Below are positions 32,960 through 42,110 of a stretch of 50,059 nt of DNA, one piece after another. The first letter of the stretch is position 1. Each line of letters starts with the position of its first letter. The notes below the pieces were generated by a model. That model did no database searches, was not told the origin of the DNA, and saw only the letters and a list, made by a program, of their open reading frames with translations. This DNA comes from Aquiflexum sp. TKW24L (lineage in GTDB: Bacteria; Bacteroidota; Bacteroidia; Cytophagales; Cyclobacteriaceae), in NCBI RefSeq assembly GCF_023502205.1, contig NZ_JAMFLG010000033.1:1-50059 (forward strand). Reading direction: 5' to 3'. A program made the translations under genes and the position numbers.

Positions 32960-35071
32960 ATGGCTTTAATTAAAAAAATCAGACAAAGAACAGGTCTTGC
33001 AATCGGTGTTATAGCAGTTGGATTGATATTTTTCCTCGTTGGAGGGGATCTATTGGGCCCTAATTCTACCCTTTTGGGTAGTAGCGCAAACAATGTGGGA
33101 GAAATTGCAGGTGAAGACGTTTCCTATGAGGAATACATCCGAAAGATCGAAGAGATCAAAATTTCTTTCCAACAAAATTCAGGTCGGACCCCTTCCGAAA
33201 ATGAAATGACAACTTTGCGAGAGCAGGCTTGGCAGGCATTGATCGTTGACAAAGTTTTTGCCGAGCAATATGAGGCTTTAGGTCTGACTATCTCCGATGC
33301 CGAATTGGTGGATATGGTTCAAGGCAAAAACATCATTGCGGAGTTGAGGCAACAATTGACTAATCCCCAGACCGGGGAGTTTGACAGGTCACAGCTGATC
33401 AGCTTTTTGCAATCTCTAGAGACTGCAGGTCCTGAGCAATTGGCATTTTGGGAACAACAGGAAAAGCTTTTTGCCAAAGGCAGATTAAGGGTGAAGTATG
33501 ACAACCTATTGTCAACCTCAGAATATGCTAACTCTAAAGAAGGCAGATTGGAGCACAGAATGGCAAACAGCATTGCAGATGTGGACCACTTGTTCATTCC
33601 TTTTTATGCTGTTTCAGATTCTGCAGTAAAAGTTTCTGACACTGAATTGAAAGCCTACATTTCCAAGTATCCTGAAAAATTCAAGGTAAAGAATGCGGCT
33701 GATCTGGAATATGTAAGCTTCGACCTGACGCCTAGTGCTGAAGATTCAGCAGCTGTGATCTCAGAAATGAAAAGGTTGACTGAAGAACTCAGAAATTCTG
33801 ATGCTGATTCAGCTTTCGTTGTACGTAATTCTGATGGACAGAGTCCATTTGCTGTTGTCGCTCCGGGAGAAGAATTGCCAAATACATTGACTTCTAATGT
33901 TGATGATATTCAGGTAGGTGAAACTTATGGGCCATTCTTGACCAACAGGTCGTCATACGTCACACACAAAGTGACTTCAAAATTTGATGGAACTCCAAGA
34001 ATGAGAGCTTCCCATATTTTGTTTTCCGCCCAAGACTTGTCAGAAGATGCCAAAGCAGAGGTAAAACTTAATGCAGAAAATGTACTGACAGAAATAAAGG
34101 GAGGGCTTGATTTTGCAACTGCCGCTGCCCAATATGGTCAGGACGGTACTGCCCAAAGAGGAGGCGATCTAGGTTGGTTTGCAAAAGCCGATTTTGTTGA
34201 TGCTTTTGCGGATGTTTCCTTCGCAGCCAAATCTACCGGTTTGATCAACAACCTTGTTGAAACTGAATTTGGATACCATATTATCTCAATCACAGAATTG
34301 CCGAAAGCAACTTCCTATAAAATAGCTACTATAGAGTTGGAATTAGGTCCAAGTGATGTAACGAGAAACGATGTATTCAGAAAAGCCGATTCTTTTGCTT
34401 CTACTGCAGGAAACACAGCTGAATTTACCGCAAATGCTGAAAAAGATGGATACAGAATCATTCAAGCCAATAATGTAGATGCTTTTGCAAGAACATTGAA
34501 TAACCTTCAAAATGCGAGAGAAGTCGTGAGATGGGCATTCAATGATGCTTCAGAAGGAGCGGTTTCTACTGTATTTGAACTTGACAATGCCTACATCGTA
34601 GCCAATCTCAAAAAGAAATACGAAGAAGGAACTGCTACATTGGATCAAGTGAGACAGCAGGTTTTGGTACAAGTGAGAAATGACAAGAAAGCAGAAATCA
34701 TCAAAGGAAAGCTTGAAGGAAAAACCACCTTGGAAGAGATGCAGTCAGTATTTCCAAACGAGGCTTCTCTAGACAAATCACCTGACCTTAGGATGAACGC
34801 ATCGGTTCTTCCCGGAGTTGGTTATGCGCCAAAGGCAATCGGTGCTGCATTTGGATTGAAAAATCCGGGTGACATTAGCAAGCCAATCCATGAGGATGTG
34901 GGTATTATTGTGATCAAATTAAATAATCAGACCGCTGCTTCTGATATTGCAAGCTACAATTCTTATCAGAGCCAATTGACTTTGAATGCTTCTCAAAGAA
35001 CTGCTTACATGATCATGATGGCATTGGAAGACCTTGCAGATGTGAAAGATTACAGATATAAATTTTTCTGA
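32960..35071 (+). CDS. SurA/PpiD-like peptidylprolyl isomerase, membrane-anchored
   Basis: A 703-residue folding factor. One N-terminal membrane helix (about residues 11-32) anchors it to the inner membrane, and the rest should be periplasmic. The SurA_N-like chaperone region spans roughly 40-230 (GEIAGEDVSYEEYIRKIEEIK, LVDKVFAEQYEALGLTISDAELVDMVQG-like). A parvulin domain lies at about 348-445 (MRASHILFSAQDLSEDAK...GGDLGWFAKADFVDAF...ETEFGYHIISI). A long C-terminal helical region follows, perhaps with a second degenerate isomerase unit. This is the PpiD layout. It probably assists outer membrane protein folding. It starts 73 nt after the CNNM gene and ends at a strong terminator. Confidence 0.9.
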   Translation: MALIKKIRQRTGLAIGVIAVGLIFFLVGGDLLGPNSTLLGSSANNVGEIAGEDVSYEEYIRKIEEIKISFQQNSGRTPSENEMTTLREQAWQALIVDKVFAEQYEALGLTISDAELVDMVQGKNIIAELRQQLTNPQTGEFDRSQLISFLQSLETAGPEQLAFWEQQEKLFAKGRLRVKYDNLLSTSEYANSKEGRLEHRMANSIADVDHLFIPFYAVSDSAVKVSDTELKAYISKYPEKFKVKNAADLEYVSFDLTPSAEDSAAVISEMKRLTEELRNSDADSAFVVRNSDGQSPFAVVAPGEELPNTLTSNVDDIQVGETYGPFLTNRSSYVTHKVTSKFDGTPRMRASHILFSAQDLSEDAKAEVKLNAENVLTEIKGGLDFATAAAQYGQDGTAQRGGDLGWFAKADFVDAFADVSFAAKSTGLINNLVETEFGYHIISITELPKATSYKIATIELELGPSDVTRNDVFRKADSFASTAGNTAEFTANAEKDGYRIIQANNVDAFARTLNNLQNAREVVRWAFNDASEGAVSTVFELDNAYIVANLKKKYEEGTATLDQVRQQVLVQVRNDKKAEIIKGKLEGKTTLEEMQSVFPNEASLDKSPDLRMNASVLPGVGYAPKAIGAAFGLKNPGDISKPIHEDVGIIVIKLNNQTAASDIASYNSYQSQLTLNASQRTAYMIMMALEDLADVKDYRYKFF

Positions 35072-35090
35072 TCAATAAATCAGAGATTAA

Positions 35091-35124
35091 AAAAAACCCG
35101 TGGGATTTCCTCACGGGTTTTTTT
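35091..35124 (+). terminator. Intrinsic terminator of the PPIase gene
   Basis: AAAAAACCCGTG (35091-35102) pairs with CACGGGTTTTTT (35112-35123), 20 nt after the stop. Confidence 0.9.
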
Positions 35125-35179
35125 GTGCTCAAGGATTTTATTTTTATTCTATGGTGTTTATCCCTTAAATTCGTAAAAG

Positions 35180-35446
35180 ATGAAAGACACATTTGACCGG
35201 CAGGCTTTCAAAGAAAAGTTGGAAGCGCAGACTCCCTTCCCTACCTTGTATATGTTCAAATTTATTGTCCCCAATGGCAAGGAGGATCAAGTGGCAGCAT
35301 TATTGCCCAACAATAAAATGACTTTAAAACATTCCTCCAAAGGAACCTATGTCTCTGCTACCATCAAAGCAATGATGCCCAACAGCGATGCGATTTTGGA
35401 TATTTATGAAAAAGCTTCGAAGATCGAAGGCGTGATTTCACTTTAA
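35180..35446 (+). CDS. DUF493 family protein
   Basis: An 88-residue protein of the DUF493/YbeD type, a small ferredoxin-like alpha+beta fold with ACT-like topology (FPTLYMFKFIVPNGKEDQVAALLP...KGTYVSATIKAMMPNSDAILDIYEKASKIEGVISL). Function is unknown; relatives may bind small regulators. It heads a compact run with the pterin dehydratase (12-nt gap) and rsmI. A TAAATTCG box, one mismatch from TAnnTTTG, ends 6 nt before the ATG, so its transcript too may have almost no leader. Confidence 0.87.
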   Translation: MKDTFDRQAFKEKLEAQTPFPTLYMFKFIVPNGKEDQVAALLPNNKMTLKHSSKGTYVSATIKAMMPNSDAILDIYEKASKIEGVISL

Positions 35447-35458
35447 AAAAAATAGATT

Positions 35459-35686
35459 ATGTGGACTGAAAAAAACAACTGTCTGACCAAAACCTTTAAA
35501 TTCAAGGATTTTCAGGAAGCATTTGCTTTTATGACAAGAGTGGCTTTTATAGCTGAAGCGCAAAACCACCATCCCAATTGGAGTAATGTCTACAATACTG
35601 TTATCATTAATCTAAACACCCACGATGCCGGGGATATTGTCACTGAAAAAGACCACAAACTCGCCAAAGCCATAGATAACATTTGA
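35459..35686 (+). CDS. 4a-hydroxytetrahydrobiopterin dehydratase (pterin carbinolamine dehydratase)
   Basis: A 75-residue pterin-4a-carbinolamine dehydratase, which regenerates the pterin cofactor after aromatic amino acid hydroxylation. The active-site segment [38 protein letters not shown] is complete. The protein lacks about 20 N-terminal residues compared with the usual 95-110, but the catalytic core (helix with [16 protein letters not shown]) is intact, and short versions are common in Bacteroidota. No phenylalanine hydroxylase is nearby, so its partner is unknown. It is tightly packed between the DUF493 gene and rsmI (1-nt gap). Confidence 0.9.
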   Translation: MWTEKNNCLTKTFKFKDFQEAFAFMTRVAFIAEAQNHHPNWSNVYNTVIINLNTHDAGDIVTEKDHKLAKAIDNI

Positions 35687-35687
35687 C

Positions 35688-36371
35688 ATGTCGGAAGATA
35701 AGACGATTAGCCTTTTTTTGGTTCCTACGCCTATCGGCAACCTCAAAGATATTACACTCCGGGCAATTGAAGTCCTGAAATCAGTGGATGTGATTTTGGC
35801 TGAAGATACCCGGACTACCGGCAAGTTATTGAAACACCTTGAAATCAACCGTCCGCTACAGAGCTATCATATTTTCAATGAACACAAGGCAGTAGAAAAG
35901 TTGGTCGACAGGATGAGACGGGGTGAAGTATTGGCTTTGGTCAGTGATGCAGGTACACCCGGAATCTCAGATCCCGGATTCCTGCTTGTCAGGGCTGCTA
36001 AGGATATCGGACTAGAAGTCAACTGTCTTCCCGGAGCTACCGCATTCGTGCCTGCCTTGGTCAACTCAGGGCTTCCTAACGACAGGTTTACTTTTGAGGG
36101 CTTTCTCCCGCACAAAAAAGGAAGAAAAACACGGATTGAATCATTATTGGAAGAATCCCGTACCATGATTTTCTACGAATCACCGCATAGGCTGATGAAG
36201 ACCTTGGAGCAGTTTGCAGAGGCATTCGGACCTGACAGGATGGCAAGCGTATCGAGGGAACTCACCAAAATCTATGAGGAAAATGTGAGAGGAACCCTTC
36301 AGGAGCTTGTCGCCTACTACAAAGAGCATCCGATTAAAGGTGAGATTGTACTTGTGGTGCAAGGGAAGTGA
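35688..36371 (+). CDS. rsmI: 16S rRNA (cytidine(1402)-2'-O)-methyltransferase
   Basis: A 227-residue SAM-dependent enzyme that 2'-O-methylates C1402 in the decoding centre of 16S rRNA. Motifs of the tetrapyrrole methylase-like RsmI family are LVPTPIGNLKDITLRAIEVLKSVDVILAEDTR, LVSDAGTPGISDPG, CLPGATAFVPALVNSGLPNDRFTFEGFLP and FYESPHRL. At 227 residues it lacks the extra C-terminal segment of the longer (about 280) enterobacterial form. The start codon lies 1 nt after the stop of the dehydratase gene. Confidence 0.95.
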   Translation: MSEDKTISLFLVPTPIGNLKDITLRAIEVLKSVDVILAEDTRTTGKLLKHLEINRPLQSYHIFNEHKAVEKLVDRMRRGEVLALVSDAGTPGISDPGFLLVRAAKDIGLEVNCLPGATAFVPALVNSGLPNDRFTFEGFLPHKKGRKTRIESLLEESRTMIFYESPHRLMKTLEQFAEAFGPDRMASVSRELTKIYEENVRGTLQELVAYYKEHPIKGEIVLVVQGK

Positions 36372-36450
36372 AGATTGATAAATTTCAAAAAAATAGTTGT
36401 CAGCGTATCTCCATTTTCTGACTTTTAACAAGATTGTTTTTGCTATGTAT

Positions 36451-36458
36451 TTGTAGCG
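36451..36458 (+). promoter_or_regulatory. TTGTAGCG motif, copy 2
   Basis: Exact octamer in the context TATGTATTTGTAGCG, 78 nt before the inositol monophosphatase ATG. The TATTTG part is close to a Bacteroidota -7 box. Confidence 0.4.
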
Positions 36459-36535
36459 CCTCATTTGCTTGGTTTAACTTCTTTCCGCATCCGGCTATTT
36501 TATTAAATCTAATCCAACCTTTAAATCTCCCTAAA

Positions 36536-37333
36536 ATGATTGACCTATTAGCCATACTCGAACAAACAGAAAAAGTCTCCCGCGAAGCTGGGGCATTTAT
36601 CCGAAATGAAAGGTTATCCTTTGACTTGAATAAAGTCGAAACAAAAGGACTGAACGACTTGGTCTCCTATGTGGACAAAGAGGCCGAGAAGCTGATAGTA
36701 GAAAAGTTAAGCCTTATCCTTCCTGAAGCGGATTTTATCACTGAAGAAGGAACGGGTGAAACATCCGGAAAAGAGTACACCTGGATCATCGATCCCTTGG
36801 ATGGAACCACAAATTTTATCCATGGGCTTCCGATTTTCTCCGTCAGTATCGGATTAAAGTATAAAAAGGAAATTGTGCTTGGCGTCGTCTATGAAATCAA
36901 TTTTGATGAGTGCTTCTCTGCGTCTAAAGGAAACGGAGCCTTTTGTAATGGAAAGCAAATCAGTGTCAGTACTGCAAAAACATTAGGAGAGAGCTTAATT
37001 GGAACTGGATTTCCTTATAGCGCCTTTGGACAAATAGATAATTACCTGGCGGTACTGAGGTTATTGATGGAAAAATGCCATGGATTAAGGCGAATGGGTA
37101 GCGCGGCTGCTGACTTGTGCTATGTTGCTTGTGGCAGGCAGGACGGTTTTTTCGAATACGACCTCAAACCTTATGATGTGGCGGCTGGCATCATCATCAT
37201 TCAGGAAGCTGGAGGACGGGTTACTGATTTTGAAATGGGAGATGATTTTCTTTTTGGTAAGAAAATTGTTGCCACCAATGGGCTAATCCACGACGAACTT
37301 GGTCAGGATATCAAAAAGGTGTGGCAAAAATAG
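36536..37333 (+). CDS. suhB: Inositol monophosphatase family protein
   Basis: A 265-residue Mg-dependent phosphatase of the IMPase fold, likely hydrolysing inositol phosphate or a related sugar phosphate. Metal ligands are visible in ITEEGTGE, WIIDPLDGTTNFIHGLP and the C-terminal YDVAAGIIIIQEAGG (Asp). The LRRMGSAAADLCYVACGRQDGFFE motif precedes it. The length is standard. The start is ATG 36536 (MIDLLAILEQ); a longer frame from 36434 would include the TTGTAGCG promoter-like motif. In enterobacteria the homologue SuhB also takes part in rRNA transcription antitermination; that cannot be assumed here. Confidence 0.92.
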   Translation: MIDLLAILEQTEKVSREAGAFIRNERLSFDLNKVETKGLNDLVSYVDKEAEKLIVEKLSLILPEADFITEEGTGETSGKEYTWIIDPLDGTTNFIHGLPIFSVSIGLKYKKEIVLGVVYEINFDECFSASKGNGAFCNGKQISVSTAKTLGESLIGTGFPYSAFGQIDNYLAVLRLLMEKCHGLRRMGSAAADLCYVACGRQDGFFEYDLKPYDVAAGIIIIQEAGGRVTDFEMGDDFLFGKKIVATNGLIHDELGQDIKKVWQK

Positions 37334-37408
37334 CCTGATTGGTTTCTTTCAAATGGAATCCAAATTCTCATTTCATCGTTATTTAAGTTCCAAATATCAT
37401 TTCATAAT

Positions 37409-40393
37409 ATGAAAAAGACATTGCTTATTTTCCTCGGAATTTTCATTTTTTTACTTGTATCACTGATTGCCTTACCCTTTATATTTAAAGGCAAAATCAT
37501 CGAAAGAATCGATAAAGAAATCGCAGCATCCGTCAATGCAAAAGTTTACTATGACATCGATAATGTCAGCCTGAGCATTTTTAAAAGATTTCCGCATATT
37601 TCTGCTACAGTGGAGCAATTCGGAATTGTAGGAAACGAGCCTTTCCAAACAGACACTTTGGTGCACATGGATAAGGTCCAAATCGACTTCAACCTTAGAT
37701 CTATCTTATTTGGTGACGTACCGACTCTTACCGGAATCCATTTGGACGGTGGAAGCCTTTATGTAAAGGTTTTACAAGACGGTACTGCCAATTATGACAT
37801 CACCTATCCTTCTGAGGAAGATACGGTTACAGAAAGTAATTTTCAGATTGCTGTCGATTTGATTGAAGTGAAGGATTTTGACCTGATCTATGATGACAGA
37901 TCCCTTCAATATTTCATGGCACTAGGAAATATCAACCTCGAGGGAAGCGGTGATTTCACAGCTGATGTCTATGATTTGCCGATTAAAATGGAAGCTTTGA
38001 TCGCGGACATTGCCTATGAGGGTACCGATTACCTGACCAATAAGCAGTTCAAAGGAGAAACCACCATGAATATCGACATGGCTAATATGAAGTTTGCCTT
38101 TGGCGAAGGGGAATTTGCACTCAATGACTTTCTTTTTGACATGAAGGGATTCATTGCCATGCCTGCTGACGACATCGACATTGACCTTGCATTTGCAGGA
38201 AAGGATAATACTTTTAAGAGTATTCTGTCTTTGGTTCCCGGGATTTATACAGAGAGTTTTACAGGACTCAAAACTTCAGGTACGATGGATTTCCAAGGTT
38301 TTGTAAAGGGTATTTATAATGAGACTAGCTTTCCAACCTTTGATATTGTATTGAATGTGGCTGACGGGATGTTTCAGTATCCAGATCTGCCTAGCCCGGT
38401 CAGCAATGTCAATATTGATTTTCAGGCTAAAAATGAGACGAATAACCTAGACAATACCATTATCAACATCCCTACATTCAACCTTGATTTTGGAAGCAAT
38501 CCTATTTCAGGCCGATTCTTTTTGGCCAATCTAAAGAGCTATGACATGGATGGGGTACTGAAAGGAAAGCTTAACCTAGAGGAAATGACATCCATATTTC
38601 CGATTGAAGGGATGGAACTCAAAGGGATCCTGGATATCAATGCACAAGCCAAAGGCAGGTATGACTCAGCAGCCAAAATCATCCCCAACCTGGACATCAA
38701 GATGTTGCTCAGCAACGGCTACATCAAGAGTGCTGACTATCCGGCACCAATTGACAAACTCAATGTCAATGCCTCAGTCATCAACACATCCGGTAACATG
38801 AATGACTTTTTGGTCGACCTGAACCAGTTTGGATTTGAATTGGAAGATGAAGCCATTAACGGTAAGTTGAAAATCAATGACTTTACCCTGCTCAATTGGG
38901 ACGGCGCCATCAATGGGACAGTGGACTTGGGCAAGATATTGGCCATTTTCCCGATGGAGGACATGAATATGGCAGGAAAAATCCAAGCAGATATTCAGAC
39001 CAAAGGTTCCTATAAAGACGTGGAGGAGGGACGATACGACAAATTGAATACCCGTGGTAATTTAGGAGTAAGCCAATTTTCCTTTACCTCCACCGATATT
39101 CCGCAAGGTATTAAGATCAATCAGGCCAATGCAGATTTTTCTCCGGACCGAATCACGTTGAGCAAATTTGATTCCCAAGTGGGTCAAAGTCCGCTTCAAG
39201 CTACAGGATTCCTTTCCAACTACATGAATTATTTCCTGAAGGAGGGCGAGACTTTGAAAGGTCAACTGAGTCTGAATTCCAACAAGTTCAATGTCAATGA
39301 GTGGATGACAGAATCGACGACAACCGATACCGCTGCTTTGACGGTAATAGAATTGCCAAAAAACATAGACTTCTCCATGTCAGTCGCTGCTGCAGAAGTA
39401 GTCTACGATAACCTTACCTTGAAAGAAGTCAAAGGAAATATGCTTTTGAGAGGGGGCGTTCTGAGTTTTTCCGATGCATCTATGCAGACATTGGGTGGAC
39501 AAATGATCCTTAATGGTTCGTACGACCCAACTGATCTGGCACAACCCAAGTTTGATTTCAATCTAAACCTTGCGAATCTCAGCATTCCACTTGCATTCCA
39601 ATCCTTCAATACAGTCAGGGCCTTTGCTCCGATTGCGCAACACCTGACCGGGAATTTCAACTCCACTTTGGCGTTTTCCGGAAAATTGGGACAGGATATG
39701 ATGCCAATACTCTCTTCTTTGGATGGAAGAGGATTGCTCAAAATCGCTGAAGCGGCATTGAAAGACAGTCCGATCATCCAAGGGATAACAAGCCTTACCA
39801 AGCTGAATGATACCAATACCATCCAATTCAAAAACCTTTCTATTCCAATTGATATCAATAACGGCGTCTTGGATGTGAAGCCGTTTGATGTGAAGTTGTG
39901 GGATTACCAAGCCAATATCCAAGGCAGCACTGGATTTGATGGAACGATAAAATACCTGATCAATATGCAGGTTCCTGCCGGAAAATTTGGTGCCCAAGCC
40001 AATACCCTTCTTGCTGCCATTTCAGGAAATGAAGTCAGCGAATCCACGATTATTCCTGTAGCCATCAGTCTTGGTGGCACTTACAACGCGCCTAAGGTAG
40101 GTTTGGCCGGTGGCAACAGCATTGAAAACCTGTTGGCCACAGCACTCAAATCAAGGGTAAGTAATGAGACCGCAATTATCCAACAGGAAGTCACAGAGCA
40201 GTTCAAAGCGGCAGAGGACAGTCTAAAAAGAGAACTGAAACTCAAAGCAGACATACTCCAAGACAGTGTGAAGAAAGAGGCCGATAAAAAAATAGAAGAA
40301 ACCAAAACCAAAGCTGCAGACGAGGCCAAAAAAGTCCTGAGGGGATTGTTGAAACCAAAACCAGCCAAGCCGGATACTACGAAGATTAATTGA
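37409..40393 (+). CDS. AsmA family protein
   Basis: A 994-residue inner membrane-anchored protein: one N-terminal helix (residues 4-26), then a long periplasmic beta-rich domain of AsmA type with many repeated TolA/AsmA-like strands (LDGGSLYVKVLQDGTANYDI, DGVLKGKLNLEEMTSIFPIEG, DGAINGTVDLGKILAIFPMED). The AsmA_2-like C-terminal region has DVKPFDVKLWDYQANIQGSTGFDGTIKYLINMQVPAG. The last 70 residues form a charged, Lys/Glu-rich coiled coil (QFKAAEDSLKRELKLKADILQDSVKKEADKK in outline). AsmA-like proteins are thought to be bridge-type phospholipid carriers between the two membranes. It stands alone, 75 nt after the phosphatase gene. Confidence 0.9.
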   Translation: MKKTLLIFLGIFIFLLVSLIALPFIFKGKIIERIDKEIAASVNAKVYYDIDNVSLSIFKRFPHISATVEQFGIVGNEPFQTDTLVHMDKVQIDFNLRSILFGDVPTLTGIHLDGGSLYVKVLQDGTANYDITYPSEEDTVTESNFQIAVDLIEVKDFDLIYDDRSLQYFMALGNINLEGSGDFTADVYDLPIKMEALIADIAYEGTDYLTNKQFKGETTMNIDMANMKFAFGEGEFALNDFLFDMKGFIAMPADDIDIDLAFAGKDNTFKSILSLVPGIYTESFTGLKTSGTMDFQGFVKGIYNETSFPTFDIVLNVADGMFQYPDLPSPVSNVNIDFQAKNETNNLDNTIINIPTFNLDFGSNPISGRFFLANLKSYDMDGVLKGKLNLEEMTSIFPIEGMELKGILDINAQAKGRYDSAAKIIPNLDIKMLLSNGYIKSADYPAPIDKLNVNASVINTSGNMNDFLVDLNQFGFELEDEAINGKLKINDFTLLNWDGAINGTVDLGKILAIFPMEDMNMAGKIQADIQTKGSYKDVEEGRYDKLNTRGNLGVSQFSFTSTDIPQGIKINQANADFSPDRITLSKFDSQVGQSPLQATGFLSNYMNYFLKEGETLKGQLSLNSNKFNVNEWMTESTTTDTAALTVIELPKNIDFSMSVAAAEVVYDNLTLKEVKGNMLLRGGVLSFSDASMQTLGGQMILNGSYDPTDLAQPKFDFNLNLANLSIPLAFQSFNTVRAFAPIAQHLTGNFNSTLAFSGKLGQDMMPILSSLDGRGLLKIAEAALKDSPIIQGITSLTKLNDTNTIQFKNLSIPIDINNGVLDVKPFDVKLWDYQANIQGSTGFDGTIKYLINMQVPAGKFGAQANTLLAAISGNEVSESTIIPVAISLGGTYNAPKVGLAGGNSIENLLATALKSRVSNETAIIQQEVTEQFKAAEDSLKRELKLKADILQDSVKKEADKKIEETKTKAADEAKKVLRGLLKPKPAKPDTTKIN

Positions 40394-40408
40394 TTGGTAA
40401 TTGGTTAG

Positions 40409-40473
40409 AGGTTAAAAGGTTATTTGGTTATTTGGTTATTGGTTATTGGTTATTTGGTTATTTGGTTAATTGA
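40409..40473. repeat. GGTTATT(T) 7-8-nt tandem array
   Basis: Successive units GGTTATTT, GGTTATTT, GGTTATT, GGTTATT, GGTTATTT, GGTTATTT, GGTTAATT can be read, with degenerate flanks. It starts directly after the AsmA gene. Confidence 0.75.
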
Positions 40474-40643
40474 TTTCAATAGCGGGCTGGTTAAGGATAA
40501 TTTAGTATTTGGTTAATTGAATAAAGGTTAATTGGTTAACTCTACTTAGTCAAATAGGAAAGGATTTAAAATTTTATTTTCTATTCAATAATCCTATTGA
40601 TTGAAGCAAAGTAATACTTGGTATTTTTAGGAAATATCGTACT

Positions 40644-40734
40644 GTCCCTTTAGGGACAAAATATTGGTAGAAAAAATTTCAGTGAATTTCCGTGCCTTTA
40701 GGTACGGAATATGATGTACCCGCCTTTAGGTGGG
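40644..40734. repeat. Cluster of three CCTTTAGG mini-hairpins
   Basis: GTCCCTTTAGGGAC (40644-40657), TTCCGTGCCTTTAGGTACGGAA core (40688-40709) and CCCGCCTTTAGGTGGG (40719-40734) share a CC-TTTA-GG centre with different, self-complementary outer arms. The arms differ in sequence but keep pairing, including G-T pairs. Confidence 0.7.
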
Positions 40735-40789
40735 CAATTCTGAAACCTACCAAAGCAGCATTAAACGTTATTTGATTAATCATGAGCTA

Positions 40790-41695
40790 CTAAGACAATA
40801 TAAAATACCAGATAGCCAAAGTGAAAAAAGAAAGCGGAATTCCGATGCCGACGAGCAGGGAAGCGAGTTTTGGTTCGAGGTCGTGGGTGATGGCAATGAT
40901 CGAGCCCGTAATCATCGGGGCCATGGCAGCCTCCATGACGGATACCTGCAGGATCAAACCTTCCAAACGAAACACAAACTTGAATAGAAGCAAAATCACC
41001 AAGGGAATTAGGATAAGTTTGTAGGAAAGTCCATACCAGAGAAACTTTGACTTCAAGGCGGCAAAGTCCATTTTTACCTGCAAACCTACAGAAGTCAATG
41101 CCACAGGAGTCAAAGTAGCTGTTATGACCTGCAATAATGCATCAAATCTTCCTCCGATCTCAAGACCATAAAAATTAAGCCCAAAGGCGATCAAAAAGAA
41201 CAAAAAGGGTGGGAATGTGAGGATTTTCCGGGTGATGTCTCTCTTTCTTTTTTTGCCTACACTGTAAATCGATGCTACGATGACTGCCACGCTGCTCACA
41301 ATAATGAATGACCCCGCCTGATCTATCAGCAATGCAATTTTGACACCTTCCTCCCCATAAAGAGCCTGTATAATCGGGATTCCGACAAACGAGGTATTGG
41401 CCAAGCCTGCTGTAATCACCAGACACCCTGTAATAGATTTTCCCCAATTGTACTTTTTGCCGAGCAATCCAAAAATCAACCAAGAAAGCCCAAAGCCAAT
41501 CCATGCCGCGGCTACCGGCAACAATAACTCTGTCCGCAATTCGATTTTGGGTAAATACCGCAATGCCAAAGCCGGCAAGACTACGTAAATCAGGTAACTG
41601 TTCAGGTACTTGGAGGTATTTGCGGGAATAAATTTGAACCGCTGCAAAAAAAAGCCCAAAACCAAAAAAACAACAATGAGGAAGATGTTTATCAT
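40790..41695 (-). CDS. AEC family transporter
   Basis: A 301-residue integral membrane protein of the auxin efflux carrier (AEC) family with about ten helices in two inverted halves (FLIVVFLVLGFFLQRFKFIP...LNSYLIYVVLPALALRYLPKIEL; LITAGLANTSFVGIPIIQALYGEEG; ITATLTPVALTSVGLQVKMDF; MEAAMAPMITGSIIAITHDLEPKLASLLVGIGIPLSF). The last motif is characteristic of the bacterial group. Substrates in bacteria are mostly unknown, perhaps organic acids. It is a single gene, with repeat-rich DNA downstream and a small-gene patch upstream. Confidence 0.88.
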   Translation of the reverse strand: MINIFLIVVFLVLGFFLQRFKFIPANTSKYLNSYLIYVVLPALALRYLPKIELRTELLLPVAAAWIGFGLSWLIFGLLGKKYNWGKSITGCLVITAGLANTSFVGIPIIQALYGEEGVKIALLIDQAGSFIIVSSVAVIVASIYSVGKKRKRDITRKILTFPPFLFFLIAFGLNFYGLEIGGRFDALLQVITATLTPVALTSVGLQVKMDFAALKSKFLWYGLSYKLILIPLVILLLFKFVFRLEGLILQVSVMEAAMAPMITGSIIAITHDLEPKLASLLVGIGIPLSFFTLAIWYFILS

Positions 41696-41838
41696 GCACT
41701 AAGTGGAATAAAAGCTAATAAACAGGATGACTAATTGAAATCAAAATAGAAGTAAATTCTAAAGTTAACATAATCGTAATTTACAATTAACCGCTTCTAA
41801 AATCTATTCCTTTTTATTTGTAGAGTATTAACTGAGCA

Positions 41839-42069
41839 ATGATGAAATTGATCCCATTAGTCATCGAAGGAAAAAGAATCGTCCAACTCTCCCAACTGAC
41901 CATCGATCAGGCCAATGACCTGAGAAGTTGGCTGCCTTCCAACAGCATCAAAAAAGTAAATTTTCAGGGAATGGAGATCAGTGACTGTATTTCTTTTGAG
42001 ACGTATGAATATTGGTTCAGAACCTACCATTCACTCACAAGAGCTTACGAGACGATTTTGGATTTTTAA
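41839..42069 (+). CDS. Hypothetical 76-residue protein
   Basis: A 76-residue soluble protein (ending HSLTRAYETILDF) without signal peptide or membrane helix. It contains QLSQLTIDQANDLRSWLPSNSIKKVNFQGMEI in outline and one Cys. I do not recognise it. A promoter-like TTTTTATTTGTAGAG lies at 41811-41825, close to the ATG, which supports it being a real gene. A relic of a type IX sorting domain lies just downstream in another frame. ATG 41839 and ATG 41842 are equally good starts. Confidence 0.55.
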   Translation: MMKLIPLVIEGKRIVQLSQLTIDQANDLRSWLPSNSIKKVNFQGMEISDCISFETYEYWFRTYHSLTRAYETILDF

Positions 42070-42110
42070 ATCTAAGTTCGACTTTTTCATATTATTTAAA
42101 GAATACCTGT

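Larger units (their letters stand above)
40394..40789. other. 396-bp gene-free region rich in small repeats
   Basis: It contains an array of GGTTATT(T) units (about 40409-40473) and three CCTTTAGG-loop mini-hairpins (40644-40734), otherwise A+T-rich sequence. No frame resembles a gene. Confidence 0.7.

Noticed and set aside
40409-40734. Possible CRISPR array because of short repeats
   Set aside because: Units are 7-8 nt or hairpins with variable arms, without regular 30-40-nt spacers or cas genes.
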